NCBI GenBank assembly: GCA_037954325.1
Contig: JBBMNZ010000028.1
Coordinates: 12,055,501-12,119,500, forward strand
Reading direction: 5' to 3'
Source of the DNA: Fistularia commersonii
Taxonomy: Eukaryota > Chordata > Actinopteri > Syngnathiformes > Fistulariidae
DNA: 64,000 nt
Translations under genes and position numbers: made by a program
In this document: positions 43,801 to 54,390 of the stretch, piece after piece
Numbering within the stretch: the stretch's first letter is position 1
Layout: every line of letters begins with the position of its first letter
Notes under the pieces: model-generated
Databases searched by the model: none
Seen by the model: only the letters and a program-made list of their open reading frames with translations
Told to the model about the DNA's origin: nothing

Positions 43801-45455
43801 AGCTTTCAGACTTTTTAGCTGTTCCATAACCTCTTGGCTTTCACTTCCCATGTCATCCCCCCTGGGCATGAAGACAATAAAGAGGAAATGTACATAAGAA
43901 AACCCCTGGTTAAATTAGTACAAATATACCCCAAACTATTCTGGCAGGATTTGATTCATGAGAATCATGTAAGGTATACAACTAAGTGCTTACTATCTTA
44001 AACATTTCTGTTGAGATTAAAATCGCAACTGATGTACCTGATCACATTTCAAGCAATTAAAAATGTGAGGTTAAGAAAGAAGAAGAGTTTTTTTTAAAAC
44101 CTCCACTGGATTATATTCTTGTTTTTCTTCTCTATCAGCCCCACGCCTTCCAGGACATTGGTGATGTCATAAATCCGCCTCTTCTGTTTGACTGCCAAGC
44201 TGTCAGCAGCCTGATCATTTGGGAAAACATCCATAGAGAGGTTTATTAAGTAGCATGGTAGAAAAGATACATCATAGACAATACGCGAATCAGGAGAGCA
44301 ATATTTTTCAGCAAGTTTGTGACATAACGAGAATTATGTAAATTTAGCATCTTCGCCTGCACAAGAATAATTCATGCTCCTCTACAGAGGCGAACCATCA
44401 AATAGCTGAGAAGAGAGGGAAAAGAATTTAACATGTTTGCAGAGTTAAATGCTGTGATGAAAAAAACATAAAAATGAATAAACCTATCAAGTCAAAACAA
44501 GTTGCTTTACTTGAATGGTACGTGTAGCAACCAAATCAGCAGGAGGCAATTTTAACAAGTGAAAAGCCTTGGCAGGCTTTATATTCAAGGTCATCAGCAT
44601 TACAAAAGCATCTGTGACTTAACTAATTTATGATATTGTGAAGGGTGTAGTATTAATAAATCTGAAGCTCAATTTATACGTTTCTGAATGTCTGGAGTCC
44701 TTATTACGATTGATTTTTCTCTTTTAATTTTATTCAGTGGTAATCAAGCGTCATTAGATTGAACATATACTTTTTCGTCAATTCTAACTTTTATTTTTCC
44801 ATTAGTCATCATTTAGCCAGCTGAACCTTTTGCTCGGCTATTTTGAAAATCTCAAAACTCGTCATTACGAATTGCTGTTTTTACATTATTTTGATATATT
44901 CTTTGTATTTGGGATTTGACTTCTCATGATTTTAATGTCAATTAAACTGCCTTACTGCCACAATAATGCTAAATGAATATAACACAAGCTCCAAGGCTTA
45001 TTTCAAATGTTACTCCGGACCCATGCCTCCTTGTCATGTCAAATTAAGTGAAAATTAAAGTTATAAAATACACTTGTAGCACCTCGCCTGGAAAACCAAA
45101 CACCGCGTCTATAAACTTTTTTTTGTTTGTTTTAATTTAAGCAAGCGCTTTCCCTAAAAATGTCAGCAATGGCGGCTAGCTAACATGACGCCACCTGGAG
45201 AAAAAACTGGTGCACCTGACGAGGCCCATTTGAGACTGACCATCCTTTGTTCACATCTGGTGACTGCTTCGAAAGCACAACAACAAAAGAAAGCAATATT
45301 GAGGCTGATCTATACATTTAACTGACCACTTTCAAATCAAGAACGCCATCCTTTGCCTCCTTTAGCAGATTGACAAACTTCATCGTGAGAAGACCCAAAC
45401 TTTTCTCGTGGCGACTCGGTGTCGAGCGGACGCTCTCCGTTTTGCCAAAATCCAT
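40732..45455 (-). CDS. e2f5: e2f5: transcription factor E2F5
   Basis: Seven coding exons: 45455-45327, 44210-44101, 43861-43700, 42976-42868, 42622-42304, 40942-40904, 40808-40732. They give about 314 residues (human about 346). Order of domains: winged-helix DNA-binding domain (SSRHEKSLGLLT-like PSRHEKSLGLLTMKFVNLL, then RRIYDITNVLEGVGLIEKK), leucine-zipper/marked-box dimerisation with DP proteins (ELEDKERELDKQKAWLEEDM; FVTHEDICNAFNEDTLLAVV; VPVVFPVPPTDE), and the C-terminal pocket-protein-binding end (SFNLDGNNEVSDIFDVKILN). As in other E2F4/5 proteins there is no cyclin-A-binding N-terminal extension. Family role: a mainly repressive E2F acting with p107/p130 in cell-cycle exit and multiciliated-cell differentiation. 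Intron 3 is AT-AC (U12 type) and intron 6 is GC-AG. It lies downstream of and parallel to lrrcc1, as in human. Confidence 0.96.
40904..40942 (-). CDS. e2f5: e2f5 exon 6: 39-nt exon with GC donor
   Basis: Encodes DGVDLIDELMSTD, the counterpart of the DIIDELMSSD segment of other E2F5 proteins. The following intron starts gcaagt; only this GC donor keeps the frame into the last exon. Confidence 0.9.
41949..42163 (-). mobile_element. RTE-clade LINE 3' fragment in an e2f5 intron
   Basis: Plus-strand words ttcggcctttcccttcagag, cttctccgtctaaccctatt and ccgtctaccaatatattcac are the antisense of the RTE 3' end. It lies in the e2f5 intron between exons 5 and 6, in the same orientation as the gene. 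Confidence 0.82.
42304..42622 (-). CDS. e2f5: e2f5 exon 5: marked box and variable linker
   Basis: 106 codons plus one base: GQSGQKKHQINLRSQTAPIQ, VMLINRDSDYNVPVVFPVPP, then a Pro/Ser/Thr-rich linker. The linker is the least conserved part of E2F5, and part of it could be intron-like sequence in other transcripts; the frame is open throughout. Confidence 0.88.
42868..42976 (-). CDS. e2f5: e2f5 exon 4: marked-box start, begins at an AC acceptor
   Basis: One base completes Ser, then 36 codons YKFVTHEDICNAFNEDTLLA and VVAPVGTQLEVPLPET. The preceding intron ends ttccttaac...attac, a U12 branch point and AC acceptor. THEDIC and LEVPLPE are hallmark E2F4/5 words. Confidence 0.94.
42977..43699 (-). 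other. e2f5: U12-type AT-AC intron of e2f5
   Basis: 723-bp intron. The 5' site atatcctttc (43699-43690) is the full U12 donor consensus. The branch point ttccttaac (43995 offset series, 42995-42987) matches the U12 consensus, with the branch A 11 nt before the terminal AC (42978-42977). Exon frames on both sides join as Ser-Tyr. It would be removed by the minor spliceosome. Confidence 0.93.
43700..43861 (-). CDS. e2f5: e2f5 exon 3: leucine zipper, ends at a U12 donor
   Basis: Encodes GDDMGSESQEVMEQLKSLKA, EIAELEDKERELDKQKAWLE and EDMKRINNDPNAS, leaving AG. The intron begins immediately with atatcctttc, the AT-AC U12 donor consensus; no usable GT occurs nearby. Confidence 0.93.
44101..44210 (-). 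CDS. e2f5: e2f5 exon 2: DNA-recognition helix
   Basis: Encodes AADSLAVKQKRRIYDITNVL and EGVGLIEKKNKNIIQW. RRIYD is the DNA-contact motif of all E2F proteins. Canonical splice sites, phase 2 at the end. Confidence 0.95.
45327..45455 (-). CDS. e2f5: e2f5 exon 1
   Basis: 43 codons from ATG 45455-45453. It encodes MDFGKTESVR and the first half of the winged helix (HEKSLGLLTMKFVNLLKEAK). The donor gtcagt (45326-45321) was chosen over an internal gtggtc because it gives the family spacing before AADSLAV. Confidence 0.92.
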
Positions 45456-45776
45456 TTTCTTTCAGTAAAAACACGCTTTACTTTTCCTTTTAGAAGAGTG
45501 GCTCACATGCGTGAGTCCACAAATTTACCATATATAGTATAGATTTAGATACGTGCGTCAGACTACGCGGACACCGCGCGGCTGGATTCCTCAAAGTGTG
45601 ACCGTTGCGTTTGGGTTGTGGCTGCCACAGCAACGCTTGTCACGCTCCCCCCACTCGACCCTCAATTACAGCAGATGACCCCGCCCTTCAACTTTTGAGG
45701 GCGAAATGGGTGAAAATAGAGGGTAGGGCTGGGACTTTAATTGTAAACATTTATCCTTTATTAAATTGGTTTTCTA

Positions 45777-45889
45777 CAATGAACCCAATCATGGATGTCC
45801 ACAAGTTAGTGTCTTGCTCAACAACGCAATCGGAATTGAACCAGGATGTTCAGTTCCAAAGACGAGCGCTCTACCTCCCTCCGTTTATG
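45777..45889 (-). repeat. tRNA-derived SINE copy, short
   Basis: aatgaacccaatcatggatg, agtgtcttgctcaacaacgc, ggaattgaaccaggatgttc and acgagcgctctacctccctc match the antisense SINE body and head. Confidence 0.72.
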
Positions 45890-47048
45890 TAATTTAATGG
45901 AATTTTGTTGAATTACCAAAAGCAAAATCAACACTAAAGCTTAATCTACAGGTGACTCTTTCCTGGTAGTCAGTGCTGGTGATTTGGGACGATTTTGAGA
46001 AGCGGGTCAAATGGTCCAAAACCCCTCAACAGAGGGAACGCTGGAGGAGCAGCTCCTGGACGAACTGTTGACCCCCTGAATTGACATCTCGCACCATTTT
46101 TTCAAGAATAGTTGGAAATTATGAAGAAAAGACTGCATTGTGTGGCAAGTTCAGTTTCATTGGAGAGGAATTTTTCCAAGATGAAACTGACTAGTCCTGG
46201 AAAGAAGTGCAAGCTTGTTTTCCTGAATGCCAATTTATCACTGTGATTGTAACTTATCACCATTGCTAAGTCACATTTGCACAACTGTAGCCTACAGTTG
46301 TCTTACTCAAATGTTGCTCTTTTCTTATTTAACTGTATTTTTGCAGTTGTATTTCTATTTACACAAAGAAAAATAAAAGTTTGCCCTCCAGAGAATTGTT
46401 ATTTCACAATGAACAGGATTATTTCCCTTTATTTGTGGCCAAGAATATTTAAGGGAGTTTTGTACGGAAATGGTATTATTATTTGGTTTTTCATTTATGT
46501 TGTTTAGAAAAGTTAAAGGTAAGTCATTACTTTGGCATTTTTTGGTCAGACTTTCTACTGTTTTTTTTTAGAACTGTTTTGCTCTGTGTTTTATGCACTT
46601 ATTCACAGGTTGAGTTGTGTACTGGTGGTAAAATAAAGACTTTGGCATGTAAGCTAATGCATTCATTCATTAACCAAAGTAACATTTATTTTTGCTGTGA
46701 TAAATTGAAATGCCATTATTTCCAATTTATCAATTACAAAGCCTCTAATTTTTAGAATTTCAAATTGTTTTAACGAATCACAATCTCAAAATATAGTTTT
46801 CTGTGTATCATTTTGTTAATAAATAAGGTTAAAAATCATTGACCATCCATTAAGATATGACTGGACAACAAAAATATTTTCCTTGCTTTTATCTATTACT
46901 ATTACCCACAGGTCAAATATAATAATGTGGAGGTTAATATTCAAAAAGAGAGGGAATTATGACTCACAATTAGAAATTCCATTTATTCAGAATTATGTTT
47001 AATTGAGGACAATTACTTAAAATTACACAGACACAAATTTACCATTGG

Positions 47049-47054
47049 TTTATT
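47049..47054 (-). terminator. lrrcc1: AATAAA poly(A) signal of lrrcc1
   Basis: Canonical AATAAA on the minus strand about 30 nt after the lrrcc1 stop codon, implying a very short 3' UTR. Confidence 0.75.
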
Positions 47055-47083
47055 CAAGTACATTTAACTGTTGAAAGGACAAA

Positions 47084-50000
47084 TCAATGAATTTGTTGAA
47101 TATCTATTGAAGGAATAAAGTCTTTAATAGCACTGTTGAGGCGTCTAATTTTCTCTTCCATAACTCTTTTGTTACTTTCTGTGTCGAACAGCAACTGTCG
47201 CATTTCCTCCTCGACCTCAAGAACCTGAAGGGTAAGAAACAAAAACCCTCAGATGCAGAATGTACACATGAGTTGGCTGAAGTACAAAGATTAGGAATGA
47301 AGTAGAAAAGTCACTAGCTGAAAGTTCAAGACACAAATATAATATTGTCCAGGATATGTTATTGCGTTTTATGCATCGGCATCACAATGTCTTTCATGGT
47401 TTCTGCCATCATCACTTTTAAAAGTAGTTTATTTTCTCTCAGGAGAATGGCCTGTTTCAAGTGGTAGAACTGTGATGTAAAGACTGCAGTTGAATTTATT
47501 TTGTCATCAAAGCATCAACATCAAGTTTAAAAAAGTTATAACCTTCACTTTATTTTCACCTTCACTAAAAACTAAGCATTGGTGGCACACAAATCTATGT
47601 GGACCTGAGAAGCTTTTGTTAAAAAAAAAGTTGTATAAAGCCGTCGCTGCCCACAAAGCAAAGAAAAAAAGGGACAATGTGGCACTATGTAAAGAATTTC
47701 TAAATTTTACCTTCTGATTAGCCTGTTCTATGTGTTTCTGCCTTTCGTTGTCCATTTGAAGCAGCTCCATTTGATGTGTAGCCTGGAGACTCTCTAGTTG
47801 TTGACGAAATGCATCATCAACAGAGTGTAACTTCTCTAAGGCAACTCTGCAAGACAAAAAAAACAAAGAAATAATGCTACACAAAGAGGGGCAAATGGAT
47901 TATTAGATAATTGAAAGCAGTAGTTCCATTTGAAATTCTTCTCTTTTATAGGCAACGTCTCAAACAGTAATCTGAAAATAACATTAACTTCATTCCAAAT
48001 AATGATGCTTCTATAACATTGGCTCTCAGGTGACGCAGAGGGTAGCATTGCTGCCTCACATCAATGTTCTCTCCATTTCTGTGTGGACTCTCCCCCCACA
48101 ATCAAAAAACATGTACTGAAAACCTTAAATTGCCCTCAAGTGCGCAAGTCTGTGTATTTCAATTTGTGGCCAGGATTAGCAACAGCCCCACTGTGACCCC
48201 GAAGGAATTTAATCTACAACATCAGTCATGACCAATTAGAGAGCTGGGTCCTTTATAAGATTTAATTTGCAATTATCCATGAGTTTTAATTTACTGATGT
48301 TTGTACATGAAAATGGCTAAAGGCATAACACAGTAATACAATCGCATATCCCAACGCATATCCCAACGGCAGACAGGGAACCATCAATAAACGTGTTTTC
48401 ATTGTTGTAAGCACAATGGAGGCATACTTGTGGGCTTCAGTAGCTTTATCTCTGTCCTCCAGGAGTAAGCGTTCCTTCATATCAAAATTCTCCTTCATCC
48501 GCTTCACTTGACTCTCTAATTGTGTGAGAAGGTTGGCCTTCTGCTGCCAGTTCTTACTGGTTTCACTGAAAATTGGAAAGTTAAAACAGTAAAATCCATA
48601 ATGGTTCAAGAGGTTGTATTATTTATGTAACTTCTGGTCAGAAAACTAATTTTCTCAGTTTTCCAGAATGTTTTTGATGGGGCACTTGCCTGTGTACTCT
48701 TTTCACACCCTCTAGCTCTGACTCCTTGTCCTCTAACAGCTGACTAAGCTCTTCTTTGCGGAGGCTGAGATGTTCCACACGTTTGCTAAGCTCTCCACAT
48801 TTAGTAATCTCTTCCTGGATCTCCTGCTGGAACTTCATTTGGGCTTGGACCACCTCATTGCGTAATCTAAGGGACTGCTCGTCTCGCTCCTGCAAACTCT
48901 ACATAGGACGCCCAAGGAGAAAAAAGAACTTATAACCACTTTATCATATTTGGATTCAAGAGAATTAGAATTTAGAATTAGATCGAATAAAATACCGAAA
49001 AAACAAGTACACTTAAAAATACAATAAGGCACATAAAAAGTCCATGCATAAATATGTAAATATGAATACTGAGTAAATGGTGTCTAAGTTTTTTTGAATG
49101 CTACATGTGAATTTCAATTCAGTTCTCTATTACCTCTTTGAGTTTACGAATGGTTTCTGTTTGGTCATCAATTATTTTAGCTTTGATTTTAAGTGCATCA
49201 TTGTCCTTTTGAATTTGTTTCTTCTGTGATTCGAGCTCAGTGATCAGCACCTCTATCCTTGCCTCCAGGCGCCCACGATCCTGAGCAAGGGATGCACCTG
49301 AAAAAGAGCCATACAGAATTAAATTACTTTTGTATCGCTCATGACTGCAAATAATTATGTTGATCTTTCTTTTACCTTTACTGATTAATATAATCCTGTT
49401 GTTTGCACAGTTACTATTAGAGACCATGTAAATGCCTACTATATTTTCTTTGTCTGAAAGAGGTCACCGGTGACAATATGCTACCCTTAATATTAGTGAT
49501 AAAAAACACTGCTAGATGAAAGGCTATATCCAAGACCAGTCACAAAAAAAATCAGCTCAGGCTGCATTAAGTCCAGAACTGGACTTAAACTGGAACTGGA
49601 CTCCTCCAGAGATCTCTTTATCCAGGTAAATTACGCAGTATCCTCAAGCCTTAGTATCAGAAATTTTCAATTAATTTAAAACCACATGTGAACAACAGAC
49701 AGCAGCAAAGAGCCTTCTATTAACCTTGCTGTGCAAGTTCTTGGCCCCATATTTTCCTTTCTGCCCTGAGGCCGTCTATGACGGACTCCTGAGCTGTAAG
49801 CTGAGACAAAAGTTGTCCCTTTTCTTTCTTTAGCATGTCAGCCTGGAGGCTAACGTGGCGGTTGCACTCCATCTCTGATTCTAGGGAATGCAGACGTTTC
49901 TGTGAAAGAAACATAAAGACCATTGAGCATTTATGCTGTCTTATGGAGGTCCATCTCTGACAGGCTCAGAATGACCAATATTGATTAAAATCATATGTCA

Positions 50001-51790
50001 TCAGAGCTGATCTTATTGCTTCAAGACATAGCATCACATTGCCCATGGTTTCTTAAAATTGAAATAATCATGAGAAACTTGAGACTATTATCCATCACTT
50101 GTGGTTGTCAGTTACCTTTAGTTCAGCGATAGCTTCCCTCTTAGTTTTGATGAGCTCAGAAATACGTGTTTTCTGTTCCTTAACAATGGCTGTGAGCTCC
50201 TTTCCCAAAGACCTTAATTTCTTCTCCTTCTGTTGGGACTGAACAAGAGTTGCTTTGGTCTCAGACAACTCTGTGGTCAATTCATCACACATCTCCTTCA
50301 GCTATAGGGCATTGGAAACAGAACATCAAGGAGATAATCAGAGGGACTTTGTTTAACCTGGTTTGAATGTTCATCTTTCATCCTGTTCAATCTTTGCAGA
50401 GAATTTCATGCAAAACACAGGACAGCAGTGCAATGATTATTCATCCTGTGTTTGGGTACAGGTGTCCTTGTTTTATCAGACCTCAGAAAACCGAGCAGCC
50501 TCAATGGTAAGTGCCATGCGGAACTCGTCCTCCAGGGCAGCATATGCTTTCCTTCCCTCAGCCAATCTCTCCTTCAGCTCTGACTCTTGATGGGCAAATT
50601 TCTGTTCAACTGATGCAACTTCTTTTGCCACAGCCTCATGGAAATCTGCACCTCCTGGCTGTAGTCGCAATTCCAGCTGTTTTCTTTGGAATGAATAGCA
50701 ACAGGAAAGGACATTATTGTAATCTTTTGAAAAACACTTTCACTTGGACAAATAAACATAACCCCAAGTGAAATGTTACTTTTCAATATTTTGTTGAGAG
50801 GACTTCAGGCAAAGACTGCCTGAAGTCTGACTGCCTGAAATGCATGCTGGACTGGGTTGAGATCTAGGTATTGACTCGGCCATTACAGAATATTCAACTT
50901 CTTTGCTTTAAAAAAAAACTCCAAGGTTGCTTTTGCAGTATGTTTTGGATCATTGTCTATCTGTTCTGGGAAGCACTGCCCAATCAACTTTGCTGTATTT
51001 GGCTAACTCTGAACAGAAAGTATACAGGTTGATCTCAGTCTCATCTGTCCAAATGCTGTTCCAGAACTGGGCTGGCTTCTTCATGTGTTTTTTTGCAAAG
51101 TCAATTCTGGCCTGTCTATATTTGAGGCTGATTAATGGTTTGCACCTTGTTGTGAATCCTTTGTATTTATTCTCATCTTCATGGTAGACATAGATACTGA
51201 TACACCTACTGCCTGGAGAGTGTTCTTCACTTGAGTGCATCATGTGAAGGGGTTTTTCTTCACCATGAAAAGGATTCTGCCATTATCAACCACTATTATG
51301 TTCTGTGCACACCCAGGCCTTTTTGAGTTCCCAAGCTCACCAGCGCACTCTCTTTTTCTCAGAATGTACCAAACTTTTGATTTGGCCACTCCTAACATTT
51401 CTGCTATCTCTTAGGAGAATTTCTTCTTTTTTTAAGCTTCAGGATGGTCTGTTTCACCTCCATTGAGAGGTCCTTTGACCGCATGTTGTGTGTTTACAGC
51501 AACAGCTTCCAAATGCAAGCACCACACCTGGAATCACCTCAAGACCTTTTAACTGCTTAATTGATGACATGTTACCGAGGGAACAGTTTAGTTTTTTTTT
51601 GCAGCCTTTTGAGTCAATTGGCAAATTACTTTCGGTTCCTTGAAAAAGAGGCAGCTGTGTTCGTAAACAGCTAAAATAACAAAACTCGTGTCACTGTCCA
51701 AATATTTCTGGGCCTAGCTATATGTGTGTGCGTGTGTGTATGTATATATAAATACACATGCACACACACAAACACACTCACACGGATATG

Positions 51791-51884
<94 letters not shown>

Positions 51885-54390
51885 CATACAGTGGGGGGGT
51901 AGTATTTGATACACTGCTGATTTTTCAGCCTTTCCCACTTGCAAAGCAAGTAGATGTCAGTCATTTTTATCATCGGTACTCTTTAACTGTGAGTGAAAAA
52001 TCCAGAATTCCAGAATTTCCAGAAAAATCCATATTTTTAAGTAATTAATTAGCATTTTTTTGCATTCTCTGGATTTTTGTTTTAGATTCCATTACTCACA
52101 CTTGAAGAGTACCTAAAAAGTACCTTAAAATTACAGACCTCTACATGCAAATGGGAAAACCTGAAAAATCATCAGTTTATCAAATGTTTGTTCTCCCCAC
52201 TGTATATATACACCCACACTACATATATAAAACAAAGACAGCTTTGTAAATCAAATAAATGTTGTAATTGTTCAAGAACCAATCATGTATCATACAAAGA
52301 TGACTTTCTAGGCTTTCTAAACAGAGGATAATGTTGATGTCCTGTTCAGCATGGAGTTCTCCAGTGATTTAGACTGAATCCTCCAGTAGTACCTGTGCTC
52401 TTGTTCCCTTGATGCAAGCAGTTCATGGAGCTGTTGCAATTTGTCTCTGTGCTGGCATACAGAAGCTCTCTGGATCTCTATTTCCCTCTTCAGGGCTGCT
52501 ACCTTGTTCTCCAGCTGTTGGCGCTGCTTCATCTGGGGAGTCAGCATATCATTTATGCAAGCTACCACATTCACTTAACCTTTCTGCTGAATTATTTTAT
52601 ATGTATGGTATGTGGAAAATCACACAGCAGAGTAAATCATTCAACAATTGCATTCAAAGAATTTACATATTTAGCAGTACAGAAGGTATTGAAAACAGCA
52701 TGACAGATATACATTTGCATCATTCAGAAAAATCAATATTCAAAATAGAGCTTGACAACATGACTATATAATGGCATTTTAAAGCCCCATTTTAAATACA
52801 GATAAATAGCTCCATGTCTGGTTGGGCCTGGAAATTTACAACTTTTGTACGTAACATACAGAAACTGTGTTTCATCTATAAAACAATAGCGATAATTTAA
52901 TTCCACCTTTATTGAACTGCTTGAGAAATTCACTTTAAAGGTACTTTTTGTTAATTTTCTACAAATTACATGCCTGGGCATAAAATTAGCTGCCTCTATA
53001 ATCATGGCATTTTCTCATTATCTATGCTATTTTTTTTCATTTTCTGAGAAACTAGGCATAAATATAAATAATTAAAACAAAAAGACTGAAATAAAAAATA
53101 TTTAGAAAGCTTTGTTAAATATATAACATCTAGATAGATTTTGAATATTCAAAAATATGCTGTACCTCATCAGCCTCCTGGTGAGCCCTGAGCGTCTCTC
53201 TATGGGAGTTGCTTTCCTCTAGTTTGTGCAGTGCAGTCTTATGTTGTTCTTCACAGCTACGGGCCTTCTCCAACTGCTGACTTAAGGACTGACACCTTCT
53301 CTGCAGCTCCTCAAGTTGAGTTTGCAGCTCAGAGCGTCCTGATCGTTCCTTGATCAACATTTCTTTCAGTCTGGATGACAGAAAAAGGAGACCATTGGAG
53401 AATACATTGGAGAATATTGTTTACCCAATTTTGTATACCTCCCGATTAAAAAAACATATGTACACGCACGCATGCATGCACACGCACACACACACACACG
53501 TATGAGGGATCTTTTTATGTGCTATAATGAGTAATTTTCTGGAATCTTCATCCTGATGCACAAGGGAACATGAGAGCCAACACTTACAATCATGCTCAGG
53601 ATCATTAGATATTGACAGTTAAGACTGATTCATGCAATTCTGCTGACATATGCTTGTCACCATGGCACTAATTAAAATCATAATGCAGATTTATCCCAGC
53701 AGGATGTTAGACAAGCAAGGACATTGCACAAGATGTTTACATCTGTCTCTGGTTATGTCTCTAATGGACATGTAGCAAATCATAACCATACATGTGGAAA
53801 CAGAGACAGGGATATTAATTAGAGATAATTACAGTCTCTGTAATCTAGACGTTTAAAATATACAGCATACTGATTAGCATACACATTAGTGATCTTTATT
53901 CTAAATTAGCTTAATAATCACGGACTGCAGGTGTACTTAAAGGTTTGGGCAAAGTGGAGCCACAATGGCTTCTATTTCACATGGGGCTATGGGACAAATA
54001 CATCATTATGAAAGAATGACAAGCTGAAGCTGTTGTTCTCAGAAAAAAAAAATGAAACGGGGACAAAGGACTGAAAATCCATAATGCAGTTCACAACAAA
54101 AACCCATATAGGTAACTTCTATTATTGCTGTTCATCATATTTGCTTTGGAGCATCTGATCCCATGCCATTTAATTTCTCTGCGTCTATATGTGAGAGTGC
54201 ATTAAAAATGGGTGCCAGCAGGCAACCAGTTCTACTCTTACCTGTCCGTAGTGTGCATGGCCATACTTTGGAGGTCTTTTTCCTGGTTGACTTTTGTGTT
54301 TAGGCATTTCAGATCTTCTGTTATCTTCGTCACAGCCTGTTCTGCTTTCCACCGTCTCTCCCTTTCCAGGTCGAGTTCTTCTACAATAGC
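47084..54390 (-). CDS. lrrcc1: lrrcc1 exons 9-19: coiled-coil region and stop
   Basis: Eleven exons rich in Glu, Lys, Gln and Leu with heptad patterns: VEELDLERERRWKAEQAVTK, LKEMLIKERSGRSELQTQLE, YAALEDEFRMALTIEAARFS, AIVKEQKTRISELIKTKREA, DGLRAERKIWGQELAQQ, IDDQTETIRKLKE, KLHSVDDAFRQQLESLQ. Each has a direct counterpart in human LRRCC1. The last exon ends SAIKDFIPSIDIQQIH then TGA at 47086-47084. Confidence 0.94.

Larger units (their letters stand above)
45456..47083. other. lrrcc1-e2f5 intergenic spacer with e2f5 promoter side
   Basis: About 1.6 kb. It holds the e2f5 5' UTR and promoter (GC-rich around 45560-45620), a SINE fragment at 45777-45889, and the lrrcc1 3' UTR at the right. No other coding exon seen. 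Confidence 0.55.

Noticed and set aside
45697..45704. Possible E2F autoregulatory site gggcgaaa upstream of e2f5
   Set aside because: It differs from the consensus TTTSSCGC on either strand and is isolated; not enough to claim self-regulation.
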